Below, piece after piece: positions 61,201-64,000 of a stretch of DNA of 64,000 bases. Location of the stretch: NCBI RefSeq assembly GCF_000972845.2, contig NC_040029.1, positions 317,421 through 381,420 on the forward strand. Reading direction: 5' to 3'. The DNA comes from Larimichthys crocea (taxonomy: Eukaryota > Chordata > Actinopteri > Sciaenidae). Position 1 is the stretch's first letter. Each line of letters opens with the position of its first letter. The notes under the pieces were generated by a model. That model saw only the letters and a program-made list of their open reading frames with translations, searched no databases and was not told where the DNA came from. The position numbers were made by a program, and so were the translations under genes.

Positions 61201-64000
61201 CAGAAATGGAATGTGTTCACCTGCTTATTACAGAGCTCGGGTCAATATGTTATGAGCCTGGAGCAATTATCAGCTCCAATTATTAGCACCTCTGAGAAGC
61301 GTCGGAGACGAGCAAACTAAGACAACAGACGAAACCATCGATCGCCATTTGTAAGGTCTGAGCGGGTCGATGCCGCGCATGAGCCCGGCGGTGCCTAACA
61401 ACTAAGCGACTCGGATAGTCCAGCATCAATTATGAAATCTCAACCGAAGAAAAGTTAAGAGAGAAAAAGAAAAGAACACCGAGGAGACGTTTGAGCCCCA
61501 CTGTTCCAGTAAACAAATATCAAACTCGTTTTTTGTTTGGTGCATATTTAACTTATCAGACTTTCATATTTTCTTCTATACAGATGTAAAGTCATGAAGC
61601 GCAGCCACGTTCAATTCAATAAACTCTATTATGAACCGCAGCTAATATTAAGACTGCAAACTTATAATATGACAGTCTGCAGACTTCATTACTTTTCTAT
61701 ACTATTGGCAAACTTAGATACGTTCCTTGAGATTACTGGGCCAGTTTACAGAATTATACTTTTCTACCTTTCTTTAGTTAACTTTAGCTAATATTAACAA
61801 ACTTTAGCTAAGATTAACAAACTTTAGCTAATATAAACAAACTTTAGCTAATATTAACAATTTAGAGGTGTAACGGACATTACTGAGAGTTGCAGACTTT
61901 ATCACTTTTCTACTCTTCTTTATCACAGAATGCTAATATTAGCAAACGTAGCCAATATTAACAAACTTTAGCTGCTAAGTTAGCAAACTTAGCTAATATT
62001 GGCTAACTTTATCTGCTAATGTTAGCAACACTTAGCTATATTGGCTAACTTTTATCTACTAATGTAGCAAACTTTAGCTAATATTGGCTAACTTTAGCTG
62101 CTAATGTTAACAAACTTTAGCTGCTAATGTTAGCAAACTTTAGCTGCTAATGTTAGCAAACTTTAGCTGCTAATGTTAGCAAACTTTAGCTAATTTGCTA
62201 ACTTTAGCTGCTAATATTAGCTAACTTTTAACAGTGTAACGGCACTTCTACTTCTTTGAGATTTAAGTTGGCTAGCACTAATTTTAGCAACTTAGCTGCT
62301 AATATACTAACTTTAGCAACTTAGCTAATATTAGCTAACTTTTGCAGGTGTAACTGAGACTTCTACTTTCTTTGAGAAGTTTAAGTTGGTTAGCGCTGAT
62401 GTTAGCAAACTTTAACGGTGCACCTGACATTGCTGAGCCAGTTTTCCACTTTATTACTTTCTCTTTAGCTAACAAGCTAATTAGCAAACTTTGCAGTGAC
62501 CCCCCAGGTCCACAGATTTCTACTGTCATGAATGGGAATTGTAGTTTCTCACATTATTTTTGTAGTTTCACCAACTTAGCACCGACTGTAAACACCCACC
62601 ACAAACCGCTGCAGTTGTGGGGCAAATACAGTTACACCAACATTACAAGTCACTTTAGCTCTGACCTCCAAAATAAAGTGGTTAGTAAATCTGTTTCCTG
62701 TCTGATCGTCTTGTGTTTTTTTTTGTTTATTTCTGCCTCTGTGTACCTTTGTAGCAATGTTCCCGAGTGTCAGCAATTAACTTGTGCAGGAGAGCTTCGG
62801 AGGCTGCTTTAAACTCTTTTGTGACGTCGTGATCGTTGTTATCTGTGTCCGGCCTCTCCTCAGCTGCTCCACGAGGCAGAATTTGTAATTTTGAGGTGAA
62901 GAAAATTGACTGACGTGAACGAAATAGCAAAGGAATCACTGACACATGCACTATCCCTCGGTAGCTTAAAGAACGCGACTGTTTACTGTTTCTGAAGCCA
63001 ATTCCTCCCTGGAAGTCGTTTTTTTTTCCAGCCTTTTGAAGTAAATGCATGAGACACACCAGGTTTGGGTGAATATAAAACACATTACAGAAATTAGTAT
63101 TTTATCCCCGGCCTTCTTCTTTCGCTCTCTCGCTCTTTTACGTCTTTTGTCTCTACAAGCGAAGAATTCCTTCAAAATACACACACAATATTTTTTTTAG
63201 CCCGTGGGCTTATCTCGTTTCTGTGTGTGTTTAATACATTTACATCATACACACAGCCGCCCACACACGAGTAAAGATAGACCCACACACACAATATGTA
63301 CGAACACACAAAGGCATGCATTTTATGTGGACATGGCTTTAATGAGGCTTTTTATGGAGAACAGGATTACAGCATCATCTCTCTCTGTGTGCCAGCTGAT
63401 TGGACGCTCTCTTCTCTGTCATCCAAACGCTCGATTTAGCCGGATGCAATGTTTCGACCGCTTTTTTAAGATTTAGTTACACTGACACGTGACGAGGCCT
63501 CGGTCAGCATCTCCTCTCGCCGCTGACCTCCAGTTTGAGGAGTGTAATTTCGGCTTGTCAGACTAAAATGAAAGCATGAGGCAACTCGAGACGGTAGTTC
63601 AACTCTGCACAACCGTGCTTTAAAACAGTAATAATCAGTTTGCTTATTTAGACGTCCGGCGAACAAGCAGCAACGTGATTTGGAAACCACCAACGCTCCC
63701 TTTAATGTTCAAGAACTCCAGAGGAACAAATATCTGCACGAGTTAGCCTTAAACCAAACAAGGAGCTGAAAGACGCTAAAATGCACCTGCAGTCCAAATT
63801 TCTTTCTTCTATGAGAATTTTTTTCTTTTCTGACAACTGGATTGCACCATTTTGCAAACAGTGTCATGTCTTTGTCAGTTAATGAAATGTTTCAGCCGTT
63901 CGGTGACAGTATGCGTACGTACAAAGCCAACTTAAACTTCTCAGAGAAAGTAGAAGAGACGAAAAAAGAGTAAACTGTCTCAGTTACAGAGCTAAGGTTT
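58224..64000. repeat. duplicated segment, copy 2 (indel-rich, runs off the window)
   Basis: It is collinear with 51152-57158 but about 230 bp shorter, mostly through dozens of 1-2 base deletions. There are also some larger differences: about 25 bp present near 55717-55742 is missing here, a short insertion lies at about 63417-63430, and one 43-bp minisatellite unit is lost. The last bases match copy 1 up to 57158, so the copy probably continues beyond the window. Confidence 0.95.
58978..59049 (-). pseudogene. damaged duplicate of the first Ig1 exon
   Basis: It has the same acceptor and donor as 51936-52010 but is 72 bp instead of 75. Two A bases are lost after TTGAAC, and AAG becomes CG before the TTTTT run. 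Between these two changes eight or nine residues are read in a wrong frame (NSGFKCRRVP instead of NKVDLSVGESK); the frame is restored before FFICI. The damage type matches the indel noise over all of copy 2, so it is more likely an assembly error than a second exon. Confidence 0.9.

Larger units (their letters stand above)
52011..64000 (-). other. ncam2 intron 1 (partial), with assembly gap and duplication
   Basis: The visible 12 kb contains an A/T-rich dispersed repeat (53080-53560), an 'AACTTTAGCTAATATT' minisatellite (54800-55560), a LINE tail (57411-58130), an N gap (58214-58223) and the second copy of 51152-57158. The signal-peptide exon is not found. If copy 2 is an assembly artefact, the real intron is shorter than it appears. 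Confidence 0.8.

Overview
The window is genomic DNA from a teleost fish. The evidence is long repeat-filled introns, teleost-type hAT and Tc1 elements, a tRNA-derived SINE, an L1/Tx1-type LINE tail, and 'GCTAATG'-rich minisatellites. I can support one protein-coding gene. It lies on the minus strand and is the ncam2 ortholog (neural cell adhesion molecule 2, OCAM type). Nine consecutive coding exons are visible, running from 52010 down to 706. They encode the start of Ig1 through the first half of Ig5. All splice phases close: 1,337 coding bases give one open frame of 445 codons plus two leading bases that complete a codon from the previous exon. The signal-peptide exon should lie beyond the right edge. 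The rest of Ig5, the two FnIII domains, the membrane segment and the cytoplasmic tail should lie beyond the left edge.

Layout from high to low coordinate (transcription direction): part of intron 1 (52011-64000); Ig1 exons at 51936-52010 and 43229-43435; Ig2 exons at 37221-37364 and 35009-35146; Ig3 exons at 24137-24254 and 17410-17579; Ig4 exons at 10993-11138 and 4436-4586; first Ig5 exon at 706-893. Each of Ig1 to Ig4 is split over two exons, as in the vertebrate NCAM family. I found no second gene, no RNA gene outside the SINE, and no CRISPR or operon-like structure.

The introns hold: three nested hAT elements with readable target-site duplications (2.5-3.7 kb); a tRNA-derived SINE with a 14-bp target duplication (9.7 kb); two Tc1-like transposase relics (20.3-21.0 and 23.9-24.1 kb); an inverted-repeat element (12.05-12.64 kb); several minisatellite arrays (14.2-15.5, 25.6-26.5, 37.7-38.3, 39.8-41.3, 54.8-55.6 kb); a compound GGAT/GATA microsatellite (31.1 kb); a 70-bp near-perfect palindrome (48.8 kb); and a terminal-inverted-repeat MITE (50.6 kb).

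The most consequential observation concerns the assembly. A 10-N gap at 58214-58223 is followed immediately by a second, indel-ridden copy of 51152-57158 that runs to the window end. It contains a frame-damaged duplicate of the first Ig1 exon (58978-59049). This looks like an unmerged haplotype or contig overlap rather than a real tandem duplication, and it could produce a spurious extra exon in gene models. I found no convincing previously undescribed biological system.
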